Assembly: GCF_030463535.1 (NCBI RefSeq)
Contig: NC_132901.1
Coordinates: 645,480-709,479 of the forward strand
From: Salminus brasiliensis
Lineage: Eukaryota > Chordata > Actinopteri > Characiformes > Bryconidae
Direction of reading: 5' to 3'
Length of the DNA stretch: 64,000 bases
Made by a program: the position numbers and the translations under genes. Shown here one piece after another: positions 12,140 to 22,954 of this stretch. Under the pieces are notes generated by a model. That model was given only the letters and a program-made list of their open reading frames with translations, ran no database searches and was not told the DNA's origin. The stretch's first letter is position 1, and every line of letters starts with the position of its first letter.

Positions 12140-12580
12140 ACAGATCTGAGATCAATCAGTAAACACAGTCAGTGTCAGGTGGCCTGGTTTGGCCTGAGCT
12201 GCAGGGCCTCATTGTGGGTTTCCTGTTTTGCTCACAACTCTGAACTTTGATGCTGGTGAGCTCTCAGGTTTGACGAAGTGTGTATGTGAGGGAGGTGGTG
12301 CAGACAACGAAGCAAAGATGCTGCAGCTTTGAAGGGTTTCATATTTTTCATCATCTTACTGAACGTTCATCTGTCTGAGATCTCTGTGACAGCAGTGCTT
12401 TCTTTAACCTGACGTCAGGTCCTGGGTCAGTTCCTGGGTCAGTTCCTCCACTGTAACCAGGTCTGAAAGTGGTTTCTACACACGAATTAAGGACAGTCTG
12501 TGTGACCTGAGCTGCAGGGCCTCACTGCTGGTTTTCTGTGTCAGCATGGTCGTCAATCCTTCAGTGGGGGAGGAGAATCA
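12140..12580 (-). promoter_or_regulatory. Locus upstream element, two copies (above VR1)
   Basis: Copy one (12143-12270) carries GAGATCAATCAGTAAACACA, CCTGAGCTGCAGGGCCTC and TTGTGGGTTTCCTGTTTT. Copy two (about 12490-12575) is shorter and diverged (GAGCTGCAGGGCCTCACTG). Copy one starts about 0.7 kb above the VR1 promoter. In gene orientation the core has an ETS/NFAT-like CAGGAAA and a RUNX-like CCCACAG. Function is inferred only. Confidence 0.45.
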
Positions 12581-13045
12581 TTGTACTGTAGTTCATTTGA
12601 TTTCACTTTACCCCTCAACATGACAGACCTAGTCCCTGTCTGTGGTGCTGATTCTACTGCTTTCAGTAAAAGCCTTTGTACTGTTCATTTGCTGTGCTCT
12701 GATTTCAGAAGCTGCTGGGAAACTGAGAATTTCTATCATTAACCAAACAGATCAACTTTTCTTAGAATGCTGGGTGGGCTGTCAAAAAGACACACTGCAG
12801 TCTCTTCTCTAGTGAGAGTCCATGATGGCTCAACTCATGGTCCTTCCACAGGCTGGACAATAGTGGCTGGGATTTTATTTGGGACTTGAGTCCAGACTGA
12901 GGTTTGGCTAAGAGCTGGTTCAGGGTAAGTATTGGCCTTGGCTCACTGTTGGCTCTTTGTGGGATGGGTAATGGATTTGGTATTTGAGATGTGAAGTGAG
13001 AATGTTCTCAATAAACACAATCAGTTCAGAAACTTGTAAATAAAC

Positions 13046-13051
13046 TTTATT
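13046..13051 (-). terminator. VR2 poly(A) signal
   Basis: AATAAA on the minus strand about 400 bp beyond the VR2 stop, followed by ATTAGATTTCAGTG-type context shared with the other genes. Confidence 0.5.
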
Positions 13052-13452
13052 AGATTTCAGTGAAATGTGAGAACATTCTCTAACAAAATCATTGTCAACA
13101 CCATTGTAGGTATTTTTAGCTGCTTTCCTTACATTCAACTTACATTAAAATACACATCTGATAAATTCACCTCAGTTTTCTCCAAATTTTAGCTAAGGCT
13201 TAACCTAGAAGCTTAACTCAAACACAAAAACAGTTCGAACTTCTGTAGACCATCTACAGGAGCTATCTAAATGAAGTCCACTCCCATATTTCAATCTGTA
13301 AAAACATGCAAGTGAAGCAAACGACACAAACAGAGCAATAATAAGAATGCTATCTGAACAGGATGAACTGAAGAATGGTGAAACATAAGAAAAGTCTAAA
13401 CTTAAAAAAAACGTCTGAACCTGCTGAAGATCCAGAAAACTTCTCAGAAGAT

Positions 13453-14998
13453 CTACATTCTCTCATATACTACTTCGGAATATATGTGTTTCTTCTTCAG
13501 CCAATCCAGTCCTTTGTGCAGGAGATCCAACGAAGTGTAACAAATGTCCTCATGTCCAACCTGCAGACCAAGCTTCTCTTTTAGAAAACTAATAATGAGG
13601 TGCAGAAGCATCATATTAATGAAGCACACTGAGATCACTGTATGTGCAGGTAAAGTGCTGTAGACTGTAGAGTAAGTGTGAATGCATGCTGTACCTCGTT
13701 ACTCTTCCTCATCTTCATGTTCTCTCGTTGTTCTGCTCTACAGTCAGCTGTTACGATTGGGAAGAACATGAGGATAGTCAGACAGGCTCACGTTACAATG
13801 GCTACGACTCTACCATGCATTCAAATCAGAGAAAGAGAGAGAGAGAAAGTACCTTTGGTTCTGGTTCTGCAGATGCAGTACACACAGGTGGAGGAGATCA
13901 GTGTGGAGAGGAGAACACACACTGGACACACACTGACCAGCAGCTTCCAGCAGACGCTACAGTCTGATACAGGAGGGCAGGGGCTGGGTTGGGGTTGGCT
14001 GGTACAGGGGATGGTCACGTCTGAAATAAGCAAGAAAGAAATTGCTTTAATTAGGTGATCAGAATTCCCTTAATAATAATAATTAATAATATACTGTTTC
14101 ATTCACACAGTAATGTTAATTAATTACTCCATTTGGCTTTAACTTCAGCACAGTCAAGAAGCCTTTCTTGAGTTGAAAACCATTCAAAAACTGAGTAGTC
14201 AAAACTGTCTAAATGAGAGTAGAGATCATGTCAAGGTCAAGTCGAAGGGAATTTTGAGACCAAGTCCAAATACAAATACTTGGGAGACCTGAACAAGTCC
14301 AAGGATAAAGAAATTCTGAGATTAGAGGTATCTTTGAATTATTAGTCCATTCAAACTAGGTACTACCAAATAGAATGAATTCCAATACAATTCTGACAAT
14401 AAGACAAAAGATCTCAAGTTCAAGACCGACTTGTGAACTGCAGCGGGAATCAGAGGGTAAAATCTTACCAAGGAAAGAAAGAAGTGTGACTCTGTTTCCA
14501 TCCTGATAGATGTCTTCATAGACTGGATCTCCACTTTTGTTCTTAACCATCTTTTTCCTATGTAGGGAGCAGTAGTACAGACCTAGATCAGATTCTGTAA
14601 CATTCTTCACCAGCAAACTGTAGCTTTGGCTGGAGATATTCCACACTACGGAGTACCGTGGAAGAACATTCTGGCCCAAATCCTTTGCTGATACATTGAG
14701 AGGTGGTTGATGATCATGTAAGGGTTTTCTGAACCACATTATTCTATATCCAGTCGTCCAAACACAGTCACCAGGGAGAATGATATCATCTCCAGGTCTC
14801 ACTCTCAGCTTCACAAATCTTCCAGAGGTGCTGGAGAACCAAACACCTGAAACACAAAATGAAATCCTATTGAAGCAAAGACACACACACAACCAAGCCC
14901 TTCTCACAGCTTTGTGATATCGCAAGATATGCCATGAGATGAAGTTAGATGGTTTACTTACCCAAGAGAGCGAGGAGAACAGCTCTAGATCTCTCCAT
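13453..14998 (-). CDS. VR2: V-set receptor with ITIM and YxxM tail
   Basis: Exons: 14962-14998, 14469-14846, 13853-14020, 13695-13747, 13453-13560, giving 247 residues with consistent GT-AG splice sites. The signal peptide is MERSRAVLLALLG. The V domain has the B-strand S/G-D-C, MWFRKPLHDHQPP, ESDLGLYYCS and G-N-R-V-T-L. The stalk and TM exon is almost identical to that of VR1. The tail differs: ITIM one is ICYTSL (Tyr220), but the second tyrosine is in HIYSEV (Tyr239, not a consensus ITIM because His is at -2), and the chain ends in YERM (Tyr244), a YxxM motif of the kind that binds PI3-kinase p85. A mixed or altered signalling output is inferred. VR4 is its twin. Confidence 0.8.
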
Positions 14999-15060
14999 CT
15001 CAGAGACTGGTGCTGGGGGGCAGATGGTGGTGAGGGTGTTTGAAGCGGATGTGCTTGCTG

Positions 15061-15110
15061 AGATCTGATTAGTCCACGTCAGTGGAAATTTCTATTTTCG
15101 ATTACGCCTT
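15061..15110 (-). promoter_or_regulatory. VR2 promoter: CRE kept, CCAAT box mutated
   Basis: The module matches VR1 almost base for base, with TGACGT at 15076-15081. The CCAAT position (15068-15072) reads ATTAG on the plus strand, so the box is CTAAT. Its twin VR4 has the intact box. Confidence 0.55.
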
Positions 15111-15424
15111 ACTCTGTAGTGGTTAATACTGCTGTTTAAACAACTCACCAATGAGAGCCATGCAAGCTGATCACATGCTTCCTGACTGGTCACTCCTTAG
15201 CAGTGTGGTCTCTGATTTAGACAGTATAACTTTTTTGTTCCACTCAGTTCTTTGACTTAAGTGAGAACCAACAATGTTCAATACAGCAATGATGATTACA
15301 TCCAGAAGCAATGACTCTGAACAGGATAGGCCCAAAGGCTCATTGAAGGCCCAAATTCTTGCTCATCTTTCAAATCTTCTACTGAGCTTCCCAACATATT
15401 GCCAGCATAGTCTCTATGTGGCAA

Positions 15425-16060
15425 TGTCTCTATGTGGTTCTTAATAAAAATTAAAACTAGAGATTAATCTCTTCATCTTAGCAGTTGGGGTTGGCTGACT
15501 CTTGACAGTGAGGGCCTTCGTACATTGAGCTAAAAAGCCAACCCACAACTAAAAAGCACATGGTTCCTGATTGGTTCCTGAATACATGTCGCAGTCCTGG
15601 AGGACTTGACTGTACTATTTTTCAACAAATCAGATCATGTTTAAAACTAGCTACATCAAAAGAGCTCAGTCAGGTATATTAATGGTCAATTAACTATAGG
15701 GTTCAGGCCTCCAAGGCCCCAGGACTAGACCTGTCCACATGTGCGTTAAAACTGGTCCTCAGAGCCTCACAGATATTTCACCTATTTGCCCATGAGATAA
15801 AGCAAAATCTAGATGGTCAAGTCTAGGAAGTCTTGAGGACTTTCATTTCAGAATATAAACTCTAAACTGACTCTGGAACTGTTAGAGCTCATACTTCAGT
15901 CTAAAAGTTAAGAACAGAAAAGTGTTTAGTCATCAACATGATGACTAAATGAACTCAAGAACAAGACCACTGTTAACAGTAAGATGCATAACTAGATGTT
16001 TGATCGCTTTATTAGGCAATAAACTGACTCAGGTCTCAAAGTTAAGGATAGACGGTTCTT
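15425..16060. other. Intergenic spacer VR2-VR3
   Basis: No gene is seen. The parts at about 15440-15485 and 15725-16065 recur downstream of VR4's promoter (about 22608-22960), marking the right arm of the duplication unit. The segment 15485-15720 is private to this copy. Confidence 0.5.
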
Positions 16061-16607
16061 CGATCTTAGATCAGGCCTTCAGGCATCAGATTAACCACTA
16101 ACATCATTGGGATGTCACAGAGGAATCAACTAATCACATTCTGATTTACAGGTGCTGGAGTACCCCCTGGAGGTTCTAGATTAAGGCTGTTAGTGTGAGC
16201 AGTAGTGTAAGCAGATTTCGGGCAGTTGTTCGAAGTTCCTTGTCAGGACTCTTTACTGAAGGAGTCAAGGTAAAACTGCAACAGACCAGCTCACACATAC
16301 CATACAACATGTGGAATGACATGACTTTTACAAGGTTTCAATCCATAACCACAGAGTTAGTCTCTGTCTCTGGTGCTGACACCACTGCAGACACTATATG
16401 TATGTAAGAGCCATATGCCTTATGTCCCTGTATCATGGAGATGGACCACAGTGACAGTTTGAGGTCCAGTCCAGTCCAGTCCAAGTTAGCAGTTGGGCTA
16501 AGAGGTGGTTTAGGGCAAGTGTTGGCCTGGTAGTAGAGATGTGGTGAGAGAACATTTTGCAGCTCCTCAAACAGCTCAAACAGTAGCATTCATGAGTTAG
16601 ATTCAGC

Positions 16608-16613
16608 TTTATT
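16608..16613 (-). terminator. VR3 poly(A) signal
   Basis: AATAAA on the minus strand in the same context as the VR1 signal, about 300 bp beyond the VR3 stop. Confidence 0.5.
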
Positions 16614-16912
16614 AGATTTCAGTCAAATGTGAGAACATTAGCGAACAAAACTCTTTGTTAGAAATTAACCATCAGAACAAAGGTCCTACAACTGCTGACT
16701 TTTACCAAATAAGATGTTAATTGTTTGAACATCTGCAAGAGATAACGCCATACGGATAGAGTACACATGCTTCTCAAATCTCAAAACTCAAGAACAAATG
16801 ACATGACATGAAGCTAACATTGAAAACAGTGAAGAATCTCAATGACCTGACCTAAATCAAACTCAACACTGCTGACCTTCTGAACCCTGAAAGAATGCTC
16901 TCCTCAGAAGAT

Positions 16913-18423
16913 CTACACTCTCTCAGTTTTAACCTCAGAATAAGTGCTGAAATCAGAGCTCTCAAAGTTCTTCTTTTTCTTCTTCAGACATTTCGGTCCA
17001 CTGTTTGGGAGATCCAACGTAGCGTAACAAACATTCTCACCTCTGGCCTACAGAGATGTAGAAGCATCATATTAATGAAGCACACTGAGATCACTGTAAG
17101 TGCTGGTAAAGTGCTGTAGACTGTAGAGTAAGTGTGAATGCATGCTGTACCTCGTTACTCTTCCTCATCTTCATGTTCTCTCGTTGTTCTGCTCTACAGT
17201 CAGCTGTTACGATTAGGAAGAACATGAGGATAGTCAGACAGGCTCACGTTACGGTGACTACGACTCTACCATGCATTCAAATCAGAGAAAGAGAGAGAGA
17301 GAAAGTACCTTTGGTTCTGGTTCTGCAGATGCAGTACACACAGGTGAAGGAGATCAGTGAGGAGAGGAGAACACACACTGGACACACACTGACCAGCAGC
17401 TTCCAGCAGATGCTACTGTCTGAGACAGGAGGGCAGGGGGTGGGTTGGGGTTGGCTAGTACAGGGAACGGTCACGTCTGAAATAATTGAGAAAGAAACTA
17501 CGTTAATTAGCATCCAAATCTGTTTGAGGCACTGATGAATGATCTAACAGTCTTTGGCTTTAACTTCGAGTCCAAGACTATGAGAGTCAAGACCAAGTAT
17601 ACCCAACAGCAGAGACCACGTCAAGCCCAAATACTATGTCCAAGTTCACTAAAACTGTGGAAGAAACTTTTAAGATACTTTGGAAATGATTTTGGAAGGA
17701 AAATGTTCCTTGAAGGTTCCTCAAAGCACTTTAAGAGAATCTTCCACAGTTTCAAACTGAAGAACCTCCAAATGTTCCTCAATGATCGTATACTTTTAAC
17801 AGTGTACAAATACTATGTAGACCAACACATGTCTGAGAGATTAGACAAAGCATGGTCCGTCCAAGGCTGACTGTAAAACAACAGCACTAGAATGAGAGAG
17901 TAAAACTGAGTAATCTTACCAAGGAAAGAGAGAAAAGTGGTTCTGTTTCCATCCTGATGAATATCGTCATAGACTCGATCTCCACTTCTATTCTTGCAGA
18001 CCTTTGTCTGATGTAGAGCACAGTAGTACAGACCCAGGTCAGATTCAGAGACATTCTTCACCAGCAGATCGTAAGTGTTGTTGGATTGATTCCACACTAC
18101 AGAGTACTGTGAAGAAAAATCACGACCAGAACTATCTGCTGATATGACGAGAGGTGGTTGATGATCATGTAAGGATTTTCTCAACCACTTTAATTTAAAT
18201 CCAGCTTTCAAAACACAGTCGCTGTGGAGAGTGACATCGTCACCTGGTCTCACTCTCATCTCCACGACTCTTCCAGAGGTGCTGGAGAACCGAACACCTG
18301 AAACACCAGCAACACTTTAGATGAAGCCGTTTAAGGTATTCCTAACCAGGTTCTGTTGAACGGGTATTACTGGACAGTTTACTTACCCAAGAGAACGAGG
18401 AGAACAGCATGAAATCTCTCCAT
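16913..18423 (-). CDS. VR3: V-set Ig, ITIM-bearing inhibitory receptor
   Basis: Exons: 18387-18423, 17920-18297, 17309-17476, 17151-17203, 16913-17047, giving 256 residues. It is the duplicate of VR1 with the same signal peptide (MERFHAVLLVLLG) and TM exon. The tail has VCYATL (Tyr220) and STYSEV (Tyr248), with one lysine fewer in the linker. The V domain differs from VR1 at about nine residues, in two clusters: around the B-C strands (SDCVLKAGFKLKW, where VR1 has SDCVWKARFILKW) and after the YYC strand (DRVYDDIHQ against DKVNEDIYQ). Flanking introns hardly differ, so the V exon has changed faster. Role as for VR1; ligand unknown. Confidence 0.82.
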
Positions 18424-18487
18424 CTCAGAGACTGGTGCTGGGGGGCTGATGGTGGTGAGGGTGTTTGAAGCGGATGTGCTTGCTGAG

Positions 18488-18535
18488 ATCTGATTGGTCC
18501 ACGTCAGTGGAAATTTCTATTTTCGATTACGCCTT
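18488..18535 (-). promoter_or_regulatory. VR3 promoter: CRE + CCAAT module
   Basis: CCAAT at 18493-18497 and TGACGT at 18501-18506 on the minus strand, identical to VR1 in the core and in the TTTCTATTTTCGATTACG flank. Confidence 0.55.
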
Positions 18536-19189
18536 ACTCTGTAGTGGTTAATACTGCTGTTTAAACAACTCACCAATGAGAGCCATGCAAGCTGATCACA
18601 TGCTTCCTGACTGGTCACTCCTTAGCAGTGTGGTCTCTGATGATTTAGACAGTATAACGTTTTTGTTCCATTCAGTTGTCTGACTCTGGGTGAGAACCAA
18701 AAATGTCTCATAAAGTAAAGATGATCATATTCAGAAGCATTGACACTGAAGACGATAGGAGGAAATATTTCAATCAGACCACATGACTTAACGTGTCTAC
18801 CAGATCCTCAATGAAACTTGCTACAGCAAATTAGCTCAGCCAGGCATATCGAAGGAGAACGTACTATAGGATTCAGGCCTACTTGACACCTGACCCAGTG
18901 TTTCCATCAGTAATTCTCAAACTTGTCCCAAAACAATCCAGGCAATTCAGTTTTTTTTTTCTGTTAACGTATCCTCAAGGAAAACTGTGGGTGGTTTAGG
19001 AGGTACTGAGGACTGCTGTAAAACCCCCTGCCTTACATTAGCAGATCACTGTTTACAGTGACATTTCTGACCCTTTGAACTCGAGCTGTGTGAGACTGTA
19101 AGACTGATCATTTCAGACTATAAACTCTAAACTGATTCTATGAACAGTTAGTTCATAATTCAGTCCCGAATTTAAGAACAGAGAGGTGT

Positions 19190-19630
19190 AAACAGATCTG
19201 AGATCAATCAGTAAACACAGTCAGTGTCAGGTGGCCTGGTTTGGCCTGAGCTGCAGGGCCTCATTGTGGGTTTCCTGTTTTGCTCACAACTCTGAACTTT
19301 GATGCTGGTGAGCTCTCAGGTTTGAAGAAGTGTGTATGTGAGGGAGGTGGTGCAGACAACAAAGCAAAGATGCTGCAGCTTTGAAGGGTTTCATATTTTT
19401 CATCATCTTACTGAACGTTCATCTGTCTGAGATCTCTGTGACAGCAGTGCTTTCTTTAACCTGATGTCAGGTCCTGGGTCAGTTCCTGGGTCAGTTCCTC
19501 CACTGTAACCAGGTCTGAAAGTGGTTTCTACACACGAATTAAGGACAGTCTGTGTGACCTGAGCTGCAGGGCCTCACTGCTGGTTTTCTGTGTCAGCATG
19601 GTCGTCAATCCTTCAGTGGGGGAGGAGAAT
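19190..19630 (-). promoter_or_regulatory. Locus upstream element, two copies (above VR3)
   Basis: Duplicate of the pair above VR1: copies at about 19194-19325 and 19541-19627, beginning about 0.7 kb above the VR3 promoter. Confidence 0.45.
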
Positions 19631-20096
19631 CATTGTACTGTAGTTCATTTGATTTCACTTTACCCCTCAACATGACAGACCTAGTCCCTGTCTGTGGTGC
19701 TGATTCTACTGCTTTCAGTAAAAGCCTTTGTACTGTTCATTTGCTGTGCTCTGATTTCAGAAGCTGCTGGGAAACTGAGAATTTCTGTCATTAACCAAAC
19801 AGATTAACTTTTCTTAGAATGCTGGGTGGGCTGTCGAAAAGACACGCTGCAGTCTCTTCTCTAGTGAGAGTCCATGATGGCTCAACTCATGGTCCTTCCA
19901 CAGGCTGGACAATAGTGGCTGGGATTTATTTGGGACTTGAGTCCAGACTGAGGTTTGGCTAAGAGCTGGTTCAGGGTAAGTATTGGCCTTGGCTCACTGT
20001 TGGCTCTTTGTGGGATGGGTAATGGATTTGGTACTTGAGATGTGAAGTGAGAATGTTCTCAATAAACACAATCAGTTCAGAAACTTGTAAATAAAA

Positions 20097-20102
20097 TTTA
20101 TT
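20097..20102 (-). terminator. VR4 poly(A) signal
   Basis: AATAAA on the minus strand about 400 bp beyond the VR4 stop, in the twin position of the VR2 signal. Confidence 0.5.
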
Positions 20103-20504
20103 AGATTTCAGTGAAATGTGTGAACATTCTCTAACAAAATCATTGTCAACACCATTGTAGGTATTTTTAGATGCTTTCCTTACATTCAACTTACAATAAA
20201 ATACACATCTGATAAATTCACCTCAATTTTCTCCAAATTTAAGCGAAGGCTTAACCTAGAAGCTTAACTCAAACACAAAAACAGTTTGAACTTCTGTAGA
20301 CCATCTACAGGAGCTATCTAAAAGAAGTCCACTCCCGTATTTCAATCTGTAAAAACATGCAAGTGAAGCAAACGACACAAACAGAGCAATAATAAGAATG
20401 CTATCTGAACAGGATGAACTGAAGAATGGTGAAACATAAGAAAAGTCTAAACTTTAAAAAAAACGTCTGAACCTGCTGAAGATCCAGAAAACTTCTCAGA
20501 AGAT

Positions 20505-22049
20505 CTACATTCTCTCATATACTACTTCGGAATATATGTGTTTCTTCTTCAGCCAATCCAGTCCTTTGTGCAGGAGATCCAACGAAGTGTAACAAATATC
20601 CTCGGGTCCAACCTGCAGACCAAGCTTCTCTTTTAGAAAACTAATACTGAGGTGCAGAAGCATCATATTAATGAAGCACACTGAGATCACTGTATGTGCA
20701 GGTAAAGTGCTGTAGACTGTAGAGTAAGTGTGAATGCATGCTGTACCTCGTTACTCTTCCTCATCTTCATGTTCTCTCGTTGTTCTGCTCTACAGTCAGC
20801 TGTTACGATTGGGAAGAACATGAGGATAGTCAGACAGGCTCACGTTACAATGGCTACGACTCTACCATGCATTCAAATCAGAGAAAGAGAGAGAGAGAAA
20901 GTACCTTTGGTTCTGGTTCTGCAGATGCAGTACACACAGGTGGAGGAGATCAGTGAGGAGAGGAGAACACACACTGGACACACACTGACCAGCAGCTTCC
21001 AGCAGACGCTACAGTCTGATACAGGAGGGCAGGGGCTGGGTTGGGGTTGGCTGGTACAGGGGATGGTCACGTCTGAAATAAGCAAGAAAGAAATTGCTTT
21101 AATCAGATGATCAGAATTCCCTTAATAATAATAATTAATAATATACTGTTTCATTCACACAGTAATGTTAATTAATTACTCCATTTGGCTTTAACTTCAG
21201 CACAGTCAAAAAGCCTTTGTTGAGTTGAAAACCATTCAAAAACCGATTAGTCAAAACTGTCTAAATGAGAGTAGAGACCATGTCAAGGTCAAGTCAAGTG
21301 AATTTTGAGACCAAGTCCAAATACAAATACTTGGGAGACCTGCACAAGTCCAAGGATAAAGAAATTCTGAGATTAGAGGTATCTTTGAATTATTAGTCCA
21401 TTCAAACTAGGTACTACCAAATAGAATTAATTCCAATACAATTCTGACAATAAGACAAAAGATCTCAAGTTCAAGACCGACTTGTGAACTGCAGCGGGAA
21501 TCAGAGGGTAAAATCTTACCAAGGAAAGAAAGAAGTGTGACTCTGTTTCCGTCCTGATAGACGTCTTCATAGACTGGATCTCCACTTTTATTCTTAACCC
21601 TCTTTTTCCTATGTAGAGAGCAGTAGTACAGACCTAGATCAGATTCTGTAACATTCTTCACCAGCAAACTGTAGGTTTGGCTGGAGATATTCCACACTAC
21701 GGAGTACCGTGGAAGAACATTCTGGCCCAAATCCTTTGCTGATACATTGAGAGGTGGTTGATGATCATGTAAGGGTTTTCTGAACCACATTATTCTATAT
21801 CCAGTCGTCCAAACACAGTCGCTGGAGAGAATGATATCATCTCCAGGTCTCACTCTCAGGTCCACAAATCTTCCAGAGGTGCTGGAGAACCAAACACCTG
21901 AAACACAAAATGAAAGCCTATTGAAGCGAAGACACACACACAACCAAGCCCTTCTCACAGCTTTGTGATATCGCAAGATATGCCATGAGATGAAGTTAGA
22001 CGGTTTACTTACCCAAGAGAGCGAGGAGAACAGCTCTAGATCTTTCCAT
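20505..22049 (-). CDS. VR4: V-set receptor with ITIM and YxxM tail
   Basis: Exons: 22013-22049, 21520-21897, 20905-21072, 20747-20799, 20505-20612, giving 247 residues. It is the duplicate of VR2. The signal peptide is MERSRAVLLALLG. The V domain differs from VR2 in several places (FVDLRV against FVKLRV, SSDC against PGDC, HRKKRV against HRKKMV). The tail again reads ICYTSL, then HIYSEV and a terminal YERM, so the tail change predates the duplication. Unlike VR2 its promoter keeps an intact CCAAT box. Confidence 0.82.
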
Positions 22050-22113
22050 CTCAGAGACTGGTGCTGGGGGGCAGATGGTGGTGAGGGTGTTTGAAGCGGA
22101 TGTGCTTGCTGAG

Positions 22114-22160
22114 ATCTGATTGGTCCACGTCAGTGGAAATTTCTATTTTCGATTATGCCT
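22114..22160 (-). promoter_or_regulatory. VR4 promoter: CRE + CCAAT module
   Basis: CCAAT at 22119-22123 and TGACGT at 22127-22132 on the minus strand, followed by the conserved TTTCTATTTTCGATTA flank. Confidence 0.55.
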
Positions 22161-22479
22161 TACTCTGTAGTGATTAATACTGCTGTTTAAACAACTCACC
22201 AATGACAGCCATGCAAGCTGATCACATGCTTCTTGACTGGTCACTCCTTAGCAGTGTGGTCTCTGATTTAGACAGTATACATTTTTTTTCAACTCACTTC
22301 TTTGACTTGAGAGAGAACTAACAATATTCAATACAGCAATAATGATTACATCCAGAAGCAATGACTCTGAACAGGATAGGCCCAAAGGCTCATTAAAGTC
22401 CCAAAGGCTCGCTCATCTCTCAGATCTTCTACTGAGCTTCCTGACATATTGCCAGCATAGTCTGTATGGAATAATAAAC

Positions 22480-22544
22480 ACTGTTACTGTAGTGAGCAGC
22501 ATCGTCTCCTGGTCTAACTCCAGGAATCCTGGAGAACCAAACAC
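22480..22544 (-). pseudogene. Fossil V exon 5' end
   Basis: A TTTCAG acceptor is followed by GTGTTTGGTTCTCCAGGA, coding the V-W-F-S-R-I-P-G start of a receptor V exon. A degraded stretch reading roughly V-R-P-G-D-D comes next, after which similarity stops. Only about 65 bp remain. It is absent at the matching position of duplication copy 1. Confidence 0.6.
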
Positions 22545-22954
22545 CTGAAACACATGATCAAACATCTGAAAAGTCATACCGATTGTAAATGAACACAGGT
22601 TAAGTTGTTCTTAAAAAAATCAAAACTAGAGATTAGTCTTTTCATCTTAGCAATTGGACTAGACCTGTCCACCTGTGCATTGAAGCTGGTCCTCAGAGCC
22701 TCACAGATATTTCACCTATTTGCCCATGAGATAAAGCAAATTCTAGATGGTCAAGTCTAGGAATTCTTGAGGAATTTCATTTCAGAATATAAACTCTAAA
22801 CTGACTCTGGAACTCTTAGAGCTCATATTTCAGTCTAAATGAACTCAAGAACAAGACCACTGTTAGCAATAAGATGCATAACTAGATGTTTGATCGCTTT
22901 ATTAGGTAATAAACTTACTCAGGTCTCAAAGTTAAGGATAGACGGTTCTTAGAT

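Larger units (their letters stand above)
9040..16070. repeat. Tandem duplication unit, copy 1 (VR1+VR2)
   Basis: Nearly all of this block recurs about 7.05 kb to the right, in the same orientation. VR1 exon 2 starts at 11247 and its twin at 18297; VR2 exon 2 starts at 14846 and its twin at 21897. The unit begins near GATCAGGCCTTCAGG (about 9043) and the junction with copy 2 is near 16065. This copy holds about 240 bp (about 15485-15720) absent from copy 2, and lacks the fossil V exon found there. Confidence 0.85.

Noticed and set aside
13678-14058. 126-codon plus-strand frame (repeated near 17134 and 20730)
   Set aside because: It lies antisense to receptor exons 3 and 4, whose splice sites and phases match all paralogs; the plus frame has no homology I recognise.
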